Assembly (NCBI GenBank): GCA_029227815.1 | Contig: CP118523.1 | Location: forward strand, 1,426,001-1,490,000 | Source of the DNA: Clostridiaceae bacterium M8S5 | GTDB lineage: Bacteria; Bacillota; Clostridia; Tissierellales; MCWD3 | Length of the DNA: 64,000 nucleotides | Direction: 5' to 3' | Part shown: piece after piece, positions 1 through 9,445 of the stretch | How the letters are laid out: each line of letters starts with the position of its first letter | How positions within the stretch are numbered: the stretch's first letter is position 1 | Program-made: the position numbers and the translations under genes | Notes under the pieces: generated by a model | What the model was told of the DNA's origin: nothing | Databases searched by the model: none | What the model saw: only the letters and a program-made list of their open reading frames with translations

Positions 1-2
1 AT

Positions 3-542
3 GTCATATTGCATATGCCTATGGAAGCCAATTACGGACGACCAGAATGGTTAGGAAAAAAAGCAATAACAACTAAATTAAATAGAGCTCAGATTACTAG
101 TTTAATCAATGATGCATTAAAAGATATAAAATATGCAGTAGCTATTAACAATCATATGGGATCAAAGATAACTCAAAATAAAACAATTATGAATACTATT
201 TTTAATTTATTAAAGAGAAAAAATTTATTTTTTATTGACAGCAAAACTTCACAAAAATCTGTAGGAAGTATGTTGTCAAAAGAAACAGGGGTTGTGTGTT
301 TACAAAGAGATATATTTCTTGACGAGAAAAAAACATATACACATATACAAAGACAGATGAATAAATTGGCTAAAATAGCCCATGAAAAAGGGTATGCTAT
401 AGCAATTGGACATGTAGGTCCAGAGGGTGGAAAAGTGACAGCAGACGTTATAAAAAAGATGGCGGGAGAGCTTCAAAAGCAAGGGATAGAGTTTGTAGGA
501 ATAGTAAAAATGAAAAATATAATTTTAAATTTGACTAGATAA
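3..542 (+). CDS. Divergent polysaccharide deacetylase (YibQ-like), 3' part
   Basis: The reading frame is open to the window edge, so the 5' part of the gene is missing. The visible 179 residues begin VILHMPMEA, the strand of the YibQ family (divergent polysaccharide deacetylase, Pfam PF04748) that follows the first metal-site region, and contain NNHMGS and the later GHVGPEG segment typical of the fold. Family members are NodB-like barrel proteins, usually exported or periplasm-facing, of uncertain substrate. It ends just before a strong bidirectional terminator and is not part of the maltose operon beyond it. Family assignment is from motif recognition; substrate is unknown. Confidence 0.75.
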   Translation, partial: VILHMPMEANYGRPEWLGKKAITTKLNRAQITSLINDALKDIKYAVAINNHMGSKITQNKTIMNTIFNLLKRKNLFFIDSKTSQKSVGSMLSKETGVVCLQRDIFLDEKKTYTHIQRQMNKLAKIAHEKGYAIAIGHVGPEGGKVTADVIKKMAGELQKQGIEFVGIVKMKNIILNLTR

Positions 543-554
543 TAACTCATAAAT

Positions 555-588
555 AAAGGAATTACTTAATAAAATAAGTAATTCCTTT
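555..588. terminator. Bidirectional rho-independent terminator
   Basis: A perfect 14-bp stem (AAAGGAATTACTTA at 555-568 and its complement at 575-588) with a 6-nt loop lies between the convergent ends of the deacetylase gene and the maltose phosphorylase gene. A/T-rich flanks on both sides suit termination from either direction. Confidence 0.85.
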
Positions 589-616
589 AAGGGATATTTA
601 ATGATTTAATTAATGT

Positions 617-2923
617 TTAATTAGCAATGATGATTGTTTTATTACCGTGTAGTGTATAATCTTTATTAAATACTGTTAGGTGAATATTAGTACCTGTTAA
701 ATTTTCTATCCTAACACTATCACTAGCAATGCTAATGTTTAACAAAGTATTTCTGAATATTATTTTAAAAGAATACGAGTTCCAATTAGTTGGAATAAAA
801 GGATTTAGTATTAATTTATCATTACTAACTCTTAAACCACCAAAGCCATGAACAATAGATAGCCAAGTACCTGCCATACTTGTTATATGACATCCATCGT
901 CAGTATCGTTGTTATAATTATCAAGGTCAAGTCTTGATGTTCTCAAGTACATTTCATATGCTTTATCATGAGCACCTATTTTGCTTGCTAATATAGCATG
1001 AATACAAGGAGATAAAGAAGATTCGTGGATTGTTCTTGGCTCATAAAATTCAAAATTTCTTTTAATAGTAGCAACATCATAATCTTTTTCAAAGAAATAA
1101 AGCCCTTGTAAAACATCAGCTTGTTTAATAAAACATGAACGCAAAATTCTATCCCAAGACCAGTTTTGATTAAGAGGTATATTTGTACTATCCAAATCTT
1201 TAACAAGTACTTGTTCTTTATCCATATAGCCATCTTGTTGTAAAAATATATCTAAATCTTCATTATAAGGGTAGTACATATTATCAATGATATCATTCCA
1301 TTTCTCTATTTCAGAATCTTTAAAAGAAAGTTTTTCCTTTATATAATCAAATTTAGTAGGATCAGCTATATTAACAGATTCAATAACTTCAATAGCATAC
1401 TCTAAACACCAAGTAGCAATCCTGTTAGTGTACCAATTATTATTGACATTATTTTCGTACTCATTAGGTCCAGTAACACCAAGAATTACATATTTATTTT
1501 TAGCATTAGAGAAACTTACTCTTTGTGCCCAAAACCTAGCTATAGAAATAAGAACTTGTAAACCATACTCTTCTAAGTAAGATTTATCGCCAGTATAATT
1601 CACATAATTGTAAATTGCATAAGCTATAGCGCCATTTCTATGAATTTCTTCAAAAGTTATCTCCCATTCATTGTGACATTCTTCTCCATTCATTGTTACC
1701 ATAGGATATAGGGCTGCACCATTATTAAAACCAAGTTTTTTAGCGTTTTCAATAGCCTTATCTAATTGCTTATATCTGTATATTAATAAATTTTTAGCAA
1801 CATCTTGACTAGCAGTGCTTAAATAAAATGGGATGCAATATGCTTCAGTATCCCAGTAAGTACAACCACCGTACTTTTCACCAGTGAAACCTTTAGGTCC
1901 GATATTAAGAGTAGCATCTTCACCAGTGTATGTTTGGTTTAACTGGAATATATTAAACCTGATGCCTTGTTGCGCAGCTATGTCACCTTTAATAACTACA
2001 TCACTTTCTAGCCATTTTTTACTCCATCCATTAATCTGTTCTTTGAATAATTTATCAAAACCATCATTTTTAGCTTTATTTGAAAGCTCTTTAGTGACAT
2101 TAACCAACTCGCTAGTCTCATAGTATCTAGAAGAAGTATTAGCAACATATTTATAAATTACAATTTCGTCATTTTTATTACAATCAACGGTAAGCGTATT
2201 AGAAATGTATTTACTTTTTTCATATTTATCAATATTAGGAGTTATTTTTTTATTATTTTTAGTCACTTCATATGTCATATACGTACAAATATAAAAATCT
2301 AATTTTTTAGTTTTGACCATTACATAGCCTTCTGTTAATTCAGCTTTTTTAGATACTTCATCCCAAAAACTTTCATCATAATTAGAATCCTCATTAACAA
2401 TGCTTCCATCTAAATAAGGAGTAAATTCAATCTCTCCTTCAAAATTTAAAGGAGTAACAGAATACCTAATACATCCAATTTCACCTCTAATAACACTAAT
2501 AAACCTTTTAGAGACAACTTTTACTTCATTACCATTAGGTAAGCACGCAACAAAGCTTCTTTCAAGATAGCCTTCTTTCATATTTAGCGTTCTTTTAAAA
2601 CTTTTAACCATACATTTAGCAAGGTCAAGAATTACATCATTAATTTTTACACTAATACCAATCCAATTAGTGGAGTTTAAAACTTTAGCAAAATATTCAG
2701 GATAGCCATTTTTCCACCAACCAACTCTGGTCTTATCAGGATAGTAAATCCCTGCGATATAGCTACCTTTCAGAGAAGGCCCACTAAAATCTTCTTCAAA
2801 ATTTGCTCTTTGACCCATATAGCCATTTCCTATACTAAAAATACTTTCAGAAATTTTGTTAATACTCGGATCGAAATTTTCTTCTATAATGTTCCATTCG
2901 TCATATTTAAAATATTGTATCAA
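617..2923 (-). CDS. malP: Maltose phosphorylase, glycoside hydrolase family 65
   Basis: A 768-residue GH65 enzyme, the usual length for the family. It should split maltose with phosphate into glucose and beta-glucose 1-phosphate in the cytoplasm. The middle of the protein has WDTEAYCIPFYL followed by EECHNEWEITFEEIHRNGA, which carries the catalytic glutamate region and closely resembles Lactobacillus maltose phosphorylase. The start is TTG (first residues MIQYFKYDEW) with GGAGGTG about 8 nt upstream; no better ATG exists. It lies 96 bp behind pgmB, whose product uses the beta-glucose 1-phosphate made here, so the pair forms one operon. Other GH65 specificities (trehalose, kojibiose) cannot be fully excluded, but the context of a maltose transporter supports maltose. 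Confidence 0.9.
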   Translation of the reverse strand: MIQYFKYDEWNIIEENFDPSINKISESIFSIGNGYMGQRANFEEDFSGPSLKGSYIAGIYYPDKTRVGWWKNGYPEYFAKVLNSTNWIGISVKINDVILDLAKCMVKSFKRTLNMKEGYLERSFVACLPNGNEVKVVSKRFISVIRGEIGCIRYSVTPLNFEGEIEFTPYLDGSIVNEDSNYDESFWDEVSKKAELTEGYVMVKTKKLDFYICTYMTYEVTKNNKKITPNIDKYEKSKYISNTLTVDCNKNDEIVIYKYVANTSSRYYETSELVNVTKELSNKAKNDGFDKLFKEQINGWSKKWLESDVVIKGDIAAQQGIRFNIFQLNQTYTGEDATLNIGPKGFTGEKYGGCTYWDTEAYCIPFYLSTASQDVAKNLLIYRYKQLDKAIENAKKLGFNNGAALYPMVTMNGEECHNEWEITFEEIHRNGAIAYAIYNYVNYTGDKSYLEEYGLQVLISIARFWAQRVSFSNAKNKYVILGVTGPNEYENNVNNNWYTNRIATWCLEYAIEVIESVNIADPTKFDYIKEKLSFKDSEIEKWNDIIDNMYYPYNEDLDIFLQQDGYMDKEQVLVKDLDSTNIPLNQNWSWDRILRSCFIKQADVLQGLYFFEKDYDVATIKRNFEFYEPRTIHESSLSPCIHAILASKIGAHDKAYEMYLRTSRLDLDNYNNDTDDGCHITSMAGTWLSIVHGFGGLRVSNDKLILNPFIPTNWNSYSFKIIFRNTLLNISIASDSVRIENLTGTNIHLTVFNKDYTLHGNKTIIIAN

Positions 2924-3019
2924 GTAAAGACACCTCCAATAAATTATAGGGAGAGTTTGTTCAGATAATTACATAAATTATATTTTAAAGTCAAAATAAT
3001 AAACTTTAATAAAAAATTG

Positions 3020-3679
3020 TTAACTACTTTGTAGCTCAGTTAATATATTCAAACTCATTTTACTAAGATTAGATATTATTAGGTTTGCATTTTCTAGATT
3101 GTTAGATGAACCGATACCAATACAGTACATCCCTGCAGTTAAGGCTGCATTAATACCTGCTTGAGAATCTTCAAAAACAACACAACAGTTAGCATTAACA
3201 TCAAGTAAACTTGCACCTTTAACAAAAACTTCAGGGTCAGGTTTAGTATTAGTCACCATAGTTCCATCAACAATAGCATCAAAATATTTACTTAGATCAA
3301 GTTTATTTAATATTAGTCTAGAATTCTTACTTGAAGAACCAATAGCTAGCTTATAATTGTTTGCTTTAGCTGTTTCTAAAAATCCAATAACACCAGGTAG
3401 TATATTTTTAGGGTTTAAAGTTGATATATAGTCTAAATAAAAACTATTTTTTCTATCAGCTAGATTTTTCATAGAAGCATTGTCTAACTTAATATTATTA
3501 GTTTCTAAAATAATTTCCAATGATCTTATTCTACTTATACCTTTAAGTTTTTCATTAAAATCTTCATCAAGATCAATATTTAATTCATTAGCTAGTTTTT
3601 TCCAAGCTAGATAATGATATTTGGAAGTATCGACTAGAACACCGTCTAAATCAAATATAAGTGTAGTGATATTATGCAT
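3020..3679 (-). CDS. pgmB: Beta-phosphoglucomutase
   Basis: A 219-residue HAD-superfamily protein. The N-terminal FDLDGVLVDTSKYHYLAWKKL holds the nucleophile and acid/base aspartates (DLDGV) and the cap-domain residues typical of beta-PGM; IGSSSKN and KPDPEVF give the later HAD motifs, and FEDSQAG is the metal-binding motif IV. It converts beta-glucose 1-phosphate to glucose 6-phosphate, feeding the phosphorolysis product of the next gene into glycolysis. The ATG has AAAGGAGG upstream. It is the first gene of a leftward operon whose control region, with a LacI-type operator at 3737-3750, it shares with the divergent amylolytic operon. Confidence 0.92.
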   Translation of the reverse strand: MHNITTLIFDLDGVLVDTSKYHYLAWKKLANELNIDLDEDFNEKLKGISRIRSLEIILETNNIKLDNASMKNLADRKNSFYLDYISTLNPKNILPGVIGFLETAKANNYKLAIGSSSKNSRLILNKLDLSKYFDAIVDGTMVTNTKPDPEVFVKGASLLDVNANCCVVFEDSQAGINAALTAGMYCIGIGSSNNLENANLIISNLSKMSLNILTELQSS

Positions 3680-3736
3680 AAAAAACCTCCTTTTTTAAAT
3701 ATCAAAACATGCTAATATAATTATTATACAAAACAT

Positions 3737-3750
3737 GCACACGTTTGCAT
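3737..3750. promoter_or_regulatory. LacI-family (MalR-type) operator, leftward operon
   Basis: TGCACACGTTTGCA is a near-palindrome with the central CG typical of LacI/CcpA-family operators. It lies 58 bp upstream of pgmB and mirrors the operator at 3967-3980 on the other side of the same intergenic region. It is probably bound by the LacI-family protein encoded at 9446-10453 (inference). I see no convincing -35/-10 pair for the leftward promoter. Confidence 0.7.
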
Positions 3751-3922
3751 AGAAAAAAATTAAATTATGAAGAATTTTTTTATATTCAAATTATAATAAA
3801 TAATACCAAGCGGATGAAATTGAGAGTTTATTTGTAGGTCATTAAAAGATAGAATCAACCTTTAAGCTAAATTTTAATTATTAAAAGTACCAATTAAACA
3901 AAAATAGAACATTAAAAATAAG

Positions 3923-3951
3923 TTGACACATGATTGATACAAGTTTATAAT
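3923..3951 (+). promoter_or_regulatory. Sigma-A promoter of the maltodextrin operon
   Basis: TTGACA (3923-3928), a 17-nt spacer and TATAAT (3946-3951) match the housekeeping consensus exactly. Transcription should start near 3958, just upstream of the operator at 3967-3980, so bound repressor would block initiation or escape. Confidence 0.88.
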
Positions 3952-3966
3952 TATACTATAGTTTGG

Positions 3967-3980
3967 TGCAAACGATTGCA
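3967..3980. promoter_or_regulatory. LacI-family (MalR-type) operator, rightward operon
   Basis: TGCAAACGATTGCA has inverted TGCAA/TTGCA arms and the central CG of LacI-family sites. It begins about 9 bp after the predicted start of transcription, a position suited to repression. It pairs with the site at 3737-3750. Confidence 0.75.
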
Positions 3981-4092
3981 TTATCTAGGGAGATATTGTC
4001 GAAATAAACAGCAACATCAGGAATTACATTTATTGTATTTTACTAAGAGTTTTTGAGCAGAGAAAACATTTTCATAAAAAAGGAGGAACTAC

Positions 4093-5820
4093 ATGAATTC
4101 ACTTGCAATATTTCATCAGCCAAAAAGCAACTATTGCTATGCTTATGATGAAAATCATGTTGAAATAAAAATGAGAGCTGCAAAAGGTGATTTAAACAAA
4201 GTTTTTTTACACTATGCAGATAAGTATGCTTGGGATAATAAAGATAAAATTCAAATGCACAAACATCTGTCAGATGATTTATATGACTACTTCAAAGTGG
4301 CTATAAAACCTCCAAACAATAGATTGATATATTGTTTTGAAATAGAATCAGAAGAAAAGATATTTTATTTTAATGAGTGGGGAATTATTGAAGAAAAAAA
4401 TAAAAACATGATAACTGAGTCATTGTTTCATTACCCATATGTAAATAAAGCAGATATACATAGAGTTCCTGAGTGGGTAAAAGATTCGATATTTTATCAA
4501 ATATTCCCAGAAAGGTTCTTTAATGGTGACCCTTCAATCAATCCTGAAAATATTCAAAAATGGGGAGAAAAACCAAATAGAAATAGTTTCTTTGGTGGTG
4601 ATTTAAGAGGTATAATTAAAAAAATAGATTATCTATATGAGTTAGGTATAAATGCTATTTATTTAACACCAGTATTTAAGTCAACGACTAATCATAAATA
4701 CAATACAATAGATTATCTAGAAATAGACCCTAACTTTGGAGACATAGATACAATGAAAGAATTAGTAAATAAATGTCACCAAAAAGGCATAAAAGTGTTA
4801 TTTGATGCTGTATTCAATCATAGTGGTTCAGAGTTTCCAATGTTTAAAGATGTAATAGAAAAAGGCAGAGATTCTATTTATGCAGATTGGTTTCATGTTA
4901 GTGAATTTCCAGTAACGACCAATCCTCTAAATTATGAGACATTTGCATTTGAACCATTAATGCCTAAACTAAATACAGAAAACGAAGAAGTTATAGAGTA
5001 TCTATTAAACGTAGCAACATATTGGATAAAAGAATGTGATATAGATGGTTGGCGACTTGATGTAGCAGATGAAGTAGATCATAAGTTTTGGAGAAGATTC
5101 AGAGATGCAGTAAAAAAAGAAAAAGAAGATGCATATATAGTAGGTGAAATATGGCATGATCCTTATACATGGTTAAGAGGAGACCAGTTTGATGCAACAA
5201 TGAACTATCCTATAACTAAGGCTTGTACAGAGTATTTTGCAAAGAATACTATAAATACACAGGGATTCAAAAACCTCATAAGTAATACTATAGTAAAAAA
5301 TACAAGACAAGTAAATGAAGTTATGTTTAATTTATTGGATAGTCATGATACAGCTAGATTTTTAACAACATGTAATGAACATACCAACAAATTAATGATG
5401 GCAGAAGGATTTTTACTAACCTTTACGGGAACAACATCAATATATTATGGAACAGAAATAGGTATGGTTGGGGAAAACGATCCTGATTGCAGAAGAACAA
5501 TGGATTGGAACAAAGATAATTGGGACTTGCAGTTGTTTGAATTCTATAAGAAAATAATCCAAATTAGAAAAGAAAATGATGCATTAAAGCGTGGTAGTTT
5601 TGATTGGATAGATGATTTAGAAAATGTAGTAGGTTATGTCAGACAAAAAGATGAAGAAAAAATAGTAGTACTTATAAATAATAGTGATAAAGCAGAAGTT
5701 GTTGATATAAAAGATTTTAATTCAAAATGTATGGATTTAATTACTAATGAACAATTTGATAAAACTGATGATTTTGTTAGTGTAGAATTAAAACCATACT
5801 CAATAAGAATCTTAAAGTAA
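4093..5820 (+). CDS. Neopullulanase / cyclomaltodextrinase type GH13 enzyme
   Basis: 575 residues with no signal peptide, so cytoplasmic. The first ~120 residues look like the N-terminal beta domain (CBM34) of the cyclomaltodextrinase/neopullulanase/maltogenic amylase group, followed by the (beta/alpha)8 barrel. The GH13 regions are visible: DAVFNHSG, GWRLDVADE (nucleophile Asp near 319), GEIW (acid/base Glu near 354) and LLDSHDTAR (near 419). It should hydrolyse imported maltodextrins or cyclodextrins to maltose and glucose. It is the first gene of the rightward operon, with GGAGG ahead of the ATG, 72 bp before malE. The exact substrate within the subfamily is not readable. Confidence 0.85.
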   Translation: MNSLAIFHQPKSNYCYAYDENHVEIKMRAAKGDLNKVFLHYADKYAWDNKDKIQMHKHLSDDLYDYFKVAIKPPNNRLIYCFEIESEEKIFYFNEWGIIEEKNKNMITESLFHYPYVNKADIHRVPEWVKDSIFYQIFPERFFNGDPSINPENIQKWGEKPNRNSFFGGDLRGIIKKIDYLYELGINAIYLTPVFKSTTNHKYNTIDYLEIDPNFGDIDTMKELVNKCHQKGIKVLFDAVFNHSGSEFPMFKDVIEKGRDSIYADWFHVSEFPVTTNPLNYETFAFEPLMPKLNTENEEVIEYLLNVATYWIKECDIDGWRLDVADEVDHKFWRRFRDAVKKEKEDAYIVGEIWHDPYTWLRGDQFDATMNYPITKACTEYFAKNTINTQGFKNLISNTIVKNTRQVNEVMFNLLDSHDTARFLTTCNEHTNKLMMAEGFLLTFTGTTSIYYGTEIGMVGENDPDCRRTMDWNKDNWDLQLFEFYKKIIQIRKENDALKRGSFDWIDDLENVVGYVRQKDEEKIVVLINNSDKAEVVDIKDFNSKCMDLITNEQFDKTDDFVSVELKPYSIRILK

Positions 5821-5892
5821 CACTTAAGATATATATAGGTTAAAATGCCTATAAAAGGGGTAATGAACAATTAAAAAAATGGAGGTTTTATT

Positions 5893-7173
5893 ATGAAAAG
5901 TAAAGCAATCAGTATTTTATTAGTGTTTGTGCTATTATTTTCAGTAGCGGGTTGTACTAAAGATGAATCAACAGATGGCAAAGCCAGTCAAAACGTTGCA
6001 AATGAAAAAAACAATGGTGAATTAAAACCAGAAGAAGGTGCAAAATTAGTTGTTTGGGAAAGCGAAGGAAAAGAAGGGGACTTCATTAAATATGCAGCAG
6101 AGAAGTTTAAAGAAAAATACGGGGTTGAAGTAGTTTATGAAGAAGTAAAATCTACTAAAGCTGAAGAACAATTGGCTCAAGCTGGTCCAGCTGGAGAAGG
6201 TCCAGATATATTTGCTACACAACATGACCATTTAGGAGCATTGGTAAATGCTGGTTTAGTATTAGAATTGAATGAATTAAAAGATAGAATTGATAATGAT
6301 TTTGTTCCATTAGCTAAAAAAGCATGTGAGATAGAAGGTAATATTTACGGAATGCCTGTATCAGTTGAAACTTACGCATTATTCTATAACAAAGACATAT
6401 TTCCTGAGGCTCCAAAAACATATCAAGAAATCATAGAAAAGGCAAAAACATACAATGATAGCAAAAACAACAAGTATGCATTTATGTGGGACGTTGGAAA
6501 TGCCTATTTTACTCACGGATTTGTAATAGGTAATGGTGGATATATATTCGGAAAAGGTGGAACTGATAAAGATGATATTGGTTTAGCTAAACCAGAAGCT
6601 ATTGAAGGTGCTAAACAAATGTTAAAGTTAAAAGAAATATTGCCAGTAAAACAACTTGACTCTACGTGTCAAATAATGGAAGGATTATTTGATGAAGGTA
6701 AAGTAGGAGCTATGATTGATGGACCATGGGCAATAGCAAATAGAAAAAAAACAGATGTGAATTTCGGAGTAGCCGCACTTCCAACAATGATTAATGGTAA
6801 GCATCAAGGTAGTTTTTCAGGTGTAAGAGAGATGTTTGTAAGCTATTATACTAAATATCCAAATGCTTCAAAGTTATTTATTAAGTTCATAACTACAGAT
6901 GAAATGCTACTTAAGAGATATGAGATGACTCACCAAATACCACCATCAAAAGCATTGATGGAAAAAGATGAATTAAAGAATGATGAGTTTGTAGCTCCTT
7001 TCATAGAACAAATTAAGTATGCAGAGCCTATGCCTTTAATTACTCAAATGAAAATTGTTTGGGCACCATATGGAGCAGCATTCTCAACTATGTGGGATAA
7101 TGGAGATGATCCTGAGCAAGCATTAAAAGATTGCGTACAAATAATAAAAGATTCAATAGCTGCTGAAGAATAA
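5893..7173 (+). CDS. malE: Maltose/maltodextrin-binding lipoprotein
   Basis: 426 residues, extracellular solute-binding protein family 1. The N-terminus has a lysine, a hydrophobic stretch and the lipobox VAGC at about residues 18-21, so the mature protein is anchored through Cys21. The body carries the typical WESEGKEGDF opening, PDIFATQHDHLGAL and WAPYGAAFSTMW near the end, as in Gram-positive maltodextrin-binding proteins. It feeds the MalF/MalG permease encoded directly downstream. A strong hairpin after its stop codon probably protects its mRNA and raises its amount relative to the permease genes. Confidence 0.92.
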   Translation: MKSKAISILLVFVLLFSVAGCTKDESTDGKASQNVANEKNNGELKPEEGAKLVVWESEGKEGDFIKYAAEKFKEKYGVEVVYEEVKSTKAEEQLAQAGPAGEGPDIFATQHDHLGALVNAGLVLELNELKDRIDNDFVPLAKKACEIEGNIYGMPVSVETYALFYNKDIFPEAPKTYQEIIEKAKTYNDSKNNKYAFMWDVGNAYFTHGFVIGNGGYIFGKGGTDKDDIGLAKPEAIEGAKQMLKLKEILPVKQLDSTCQIMEGLFDEGKVGAMIDGPWAIANRKKTDVNFGVAALPTMINGKHQGSFSGVREMFVSYYTKYPNASKLFIKFITTDEMLLKRYEMTHQIPPSKALMEKDELKNDEFVAPFIEQIKYAEPMPLITQMKIVWAPYGAAFSTMWDNGDDPEQALKDCVQIIKDSIAAEE

Positions 7174-7183
7174 TAGATTTAAT

Positions 7184-7211
7184 ATGGGGATGTCTAATTA
7201 GACAGCCCCAT
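7184..7211 (+). promoter_or_regulatory. Intercistronic hairpin between malE and malF
   Basis: ATGGGGATGTCTAA followed at once by TTAGACAGCCCCAT forms a 14-bp stem with one mismatch. There is no T-run after it, so it looks like an mRNA-stabilising or partially attenuating structure and not a full terminator. It resembles in position the malE-malF structures of other bacteria, where the binding protein is made in excess. Confidence 0.65.
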
Positions 7212-7230
7212 AAAATTAGGAGGGTTAGAA

Positions 7231-8493
7231 ATGAAAAGGTCTAAGAAGTCAACTCTTTTTTCTATTCTCTTTATGGGCTTAGGACAGATATACAATAAGG
7301 AATACTTAAAAGGTATAGTTTTCGCTATAGTGGAGATATTTGCAATATTCAATATAAACCATTTTGCTAATGCGCTTTACGGTCTTGTGACATTGGGAAC
7401 AGTACCTAGACAAGATCATTCATTATACTTATTAGTACAGGGTCTGATAGTCGTATTAGAGCTAGGAATAATTCTATTAATATATATATTTAATATAATA
7501 GATGCTAGAAATACAGCAAAAGAAAGGGAAAATGGCAAAGAACCATTAGGTACTATAGAGTTTATAAAATATCTATGGGATAAGTATTTTCCTCATATAA
7601 TGATTACTCCAGCATTTCTGTTTACAGTATTTTTTATATTTTTACCTATTATTTTTACGATTACAGTGGCATTTACTAATTATTCTATGCCGAATCACAT
7701 ACCACCTAGAAATTTAATTGATTGGGTTGGTTTAAAAAACTTTATGAATATATTTAAATTGAAGATTTGGAATAATACACTGTTGCATGTTGGATTATGG
7801 ACAATTTGCTTTGCAATAGTTACAACTATTTTAAACTATTCAGTAGGTTTATTTCTAGCTTTAATTACAAATAAAAAAGGAATTAGATTTAAAAAATTTT
7901 GGAGGACAATTTTTATATTACCGTATGCAATACCAGCATTTATATCTCTATTGGTTATGAGACTAGCGTTTAGTGGTCCTGGTCCAGTAAACAATCTTTT
8001 AGTGAAGATTGGATTGGACAAGATACAGTTCTTTACCGATCCGTTAAATGCTAAAATCATGGTACTATTGATTAGCGTCTGGCTTGGATCACCATATTTC
8101 ATGGTTTTAATGTCTGGAGTGTTAACCAATATACCTAAATCGTTATATGAGGCAGCTAGAATTGATGGTGCTTCAAAGTGGCAACAATTTAAAGAGATTA
8201 CTTTGCCTATGGTTCTTTTTCAGACTATGCCTTTGTTAATTATGTCGTTTGCCTTCAATTTTAACAATTTTGCAAACATATATTTATTGACAGATGGTAA
8301 TCCAGTAAATAGTAAATTTAGATATGCTGGTGAGACAGACATTATAATTTCGTGGATATATAAAATGACAAAAGATCAGAGTCAATACCACATGGCTTCA
8401 GTGGTAACGATCATGCTATTTATATTTGTTGCGGGTATTTCTGCATATAGTTTTATTAAAACAAAATCCTTCAAAGAGGAGGATATGATGTAA
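7231..8493 (+). CDS. malF: Maltodextrin ABC transporter permease MalF
   Basis: 420-residue integral membrane protein. Before the usual permease core it has a ~110-residue extension with hydrophobic segments (MGLGQIYNKEYLKGIVFA...), as in Bacillus and clostridial MalF proteins. The EAA loop EAARIDGASKWQQFKEITLP, which contacts the ATPase, lies near residue 310. GGAGG precedes the ATG. The stop codon overlaps the start of malG by one base, so the two permease subunits are translationally coupled. Confidence 0.9.
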   Translation: MKRSKKSTLFSILFMGLGQIYNKEYLKGIVFAIVEIFAIFNINHFANALYGLVTLGTVPRQDHSLYLLVQGLIVVLELGIILLIYIFNIIDARNTAKERENGKEPLGTIEFIKYLWDKYFPHIMITPAFLFTVFFIFLPIIFTITVAFTNYSMPNHIPPRNLIDWVGLKNFMNIFKLKIWNNTLLHVGLWTICFAIVTTILNYSVGLFLALITNKKGIRFKKFWRTIFILPYAIPAFISLLVMRLAFSGPGPVNNLLVKIGLDKIQFFTDPLNAKIMVLLISVWLGSPYFMVLMSGVLTNIPKSLYEAARIDGASKWQQFKEITLPMVLFQTMPLLIMSFAFNFNNFANIYLLTDGNPVNSKFRYAGETDIIISWIYKMTKDQSQYHMASVVTIMLFIFVAGISAYSFIKTKSFKEEDMM

Positions 8494-9347
8494 TGGAAGA
8501 GAGAATTGCAAGAAGTAATAATAAAACAAGTTTTCTAGGTAAATTGTTGGTATATGCAATATTAATATTGATTAGTATAGTAGTTTTAGCGCCAATCGTA
8601 TGGATAATATTATCTTCCATGAAAGAAGGAGATAGCTTATTTTCTTCAACATTAGTGCCTGATAAAATTACATTTAAACATTACAAAGAATTGTTTACAG
8701 AGACGAAATTTTTAAAGTGGTACACTAATACTTTAAAAATAGCTACAATAAACATGATAGTTTCTGTTATGTTGACGACATTGAGTGCTTATGCTTTTTC
8801 AAGATTTAAATTTAAAGGTAGAAAACAAAGCCTTATAACGCTGATGCTATTGCAGATGTTCCCTAGTTTTTTAGCAATGACAGCTATATATATACTACTT
8901 ACTAAAATGGGACTATACAATACCCATTTGGGACTTTTACTAGTATATGCAGGTGGACAAATACCATACAATACATGGTTATGTAAAGGTTTCTTTGATG
9001 GAATACCAAGAAGTCTAGATGAAGCAGCTAGAATAGATGGAGCTTCAAACTTAACTATATTTAGAAAGATAATGCTTCCTTTAGCAAAACCTATAATAAC
9101 TTTAGTAGCTTTAACAAACTTTATGGGGCCTTGGTTTGACTTTATATTTCCACAAATCATATTAAAAAGTGCTGACAAGAAGACACTTGCTATGGGATTG
9201 TTTGAATGGGTTCAAGAAAATGAAGCTACACATTTTACTCGTTTTGCAGCAGGTGCAATATTGGTTGCAATTCCAATTACTATATTGTTTATTTACTTAC
9301 AAAAACATATAGTAGAAGGTTTATCAGCAGGAGCAACAAAAGGTTAG
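8493..9347 (+). CDS. malG: Maltodextrin ABC transporter permease MalG
   Basis: 284 residues, about six membrane segments, binding-protein-dependent permease family. The EAA loop EAARIDGASNLTIFRKIMLP is near residue 175-195. It overlaps malF by one base and has GAGGA upstream within the malF end. With MalF it forms the channel; the energising ATPase is most likely the MsmK-type protein at 12277-13368. Confidence 0.9.
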   Translation: MEERIARSNNKTSFLGKLLVYAILILISIVVLAPIVWIILSSMKEGDSLFSSTLVPDKITFKHYKELFTETKFLKWYTNTLKIATINMIVSVMLTTLSAYAFSRFKFKGRKQSLITLMLLQMFPSFLAMTAIYILLTKMGLYNTHLGLLLVYAGGQIPYNTWLCKGFFDGIPRSLDEAARIDGASNLTIFRKIMLPLAKPIITLVALTNFMGPWFDFIFPQIILKSADKKTLAMGLFEWVQENEATHFTRFAAGAILVAIPITILFIYLQKHIVEGLSAGATKG

Positions 9348-9416
9348 AAAAGAAATTATTGTTTTTTATTGAATAAATATATAAAAAATAATAAACTATT
9401 GATAGTTAGTTTTATA

Positions 9417-9430
9417 CGATTTGAAAATCG
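9417..9430. promoter_or_regulatory. Short palindrome in the malR leader
   Basis: CGATTTGAAAATCG has 6-bp arms around GA and ends next to the ribosome binding site of the LacI-family gene. It lacks the TGCAA arms of the two operon operators, so it may be a leader hairpin and not a MalR site. Confidence 0.35.
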
Positions 9431-9445
9431 AGAGGAGTCATAATT

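Noticed and set aside
3990..4090. Riboswitch in the leader of the maltodextrin operon
   Set aside because: No conserved riboswitch core or terminator/antiterminator pair is visible; the LacI-type operator explains control.
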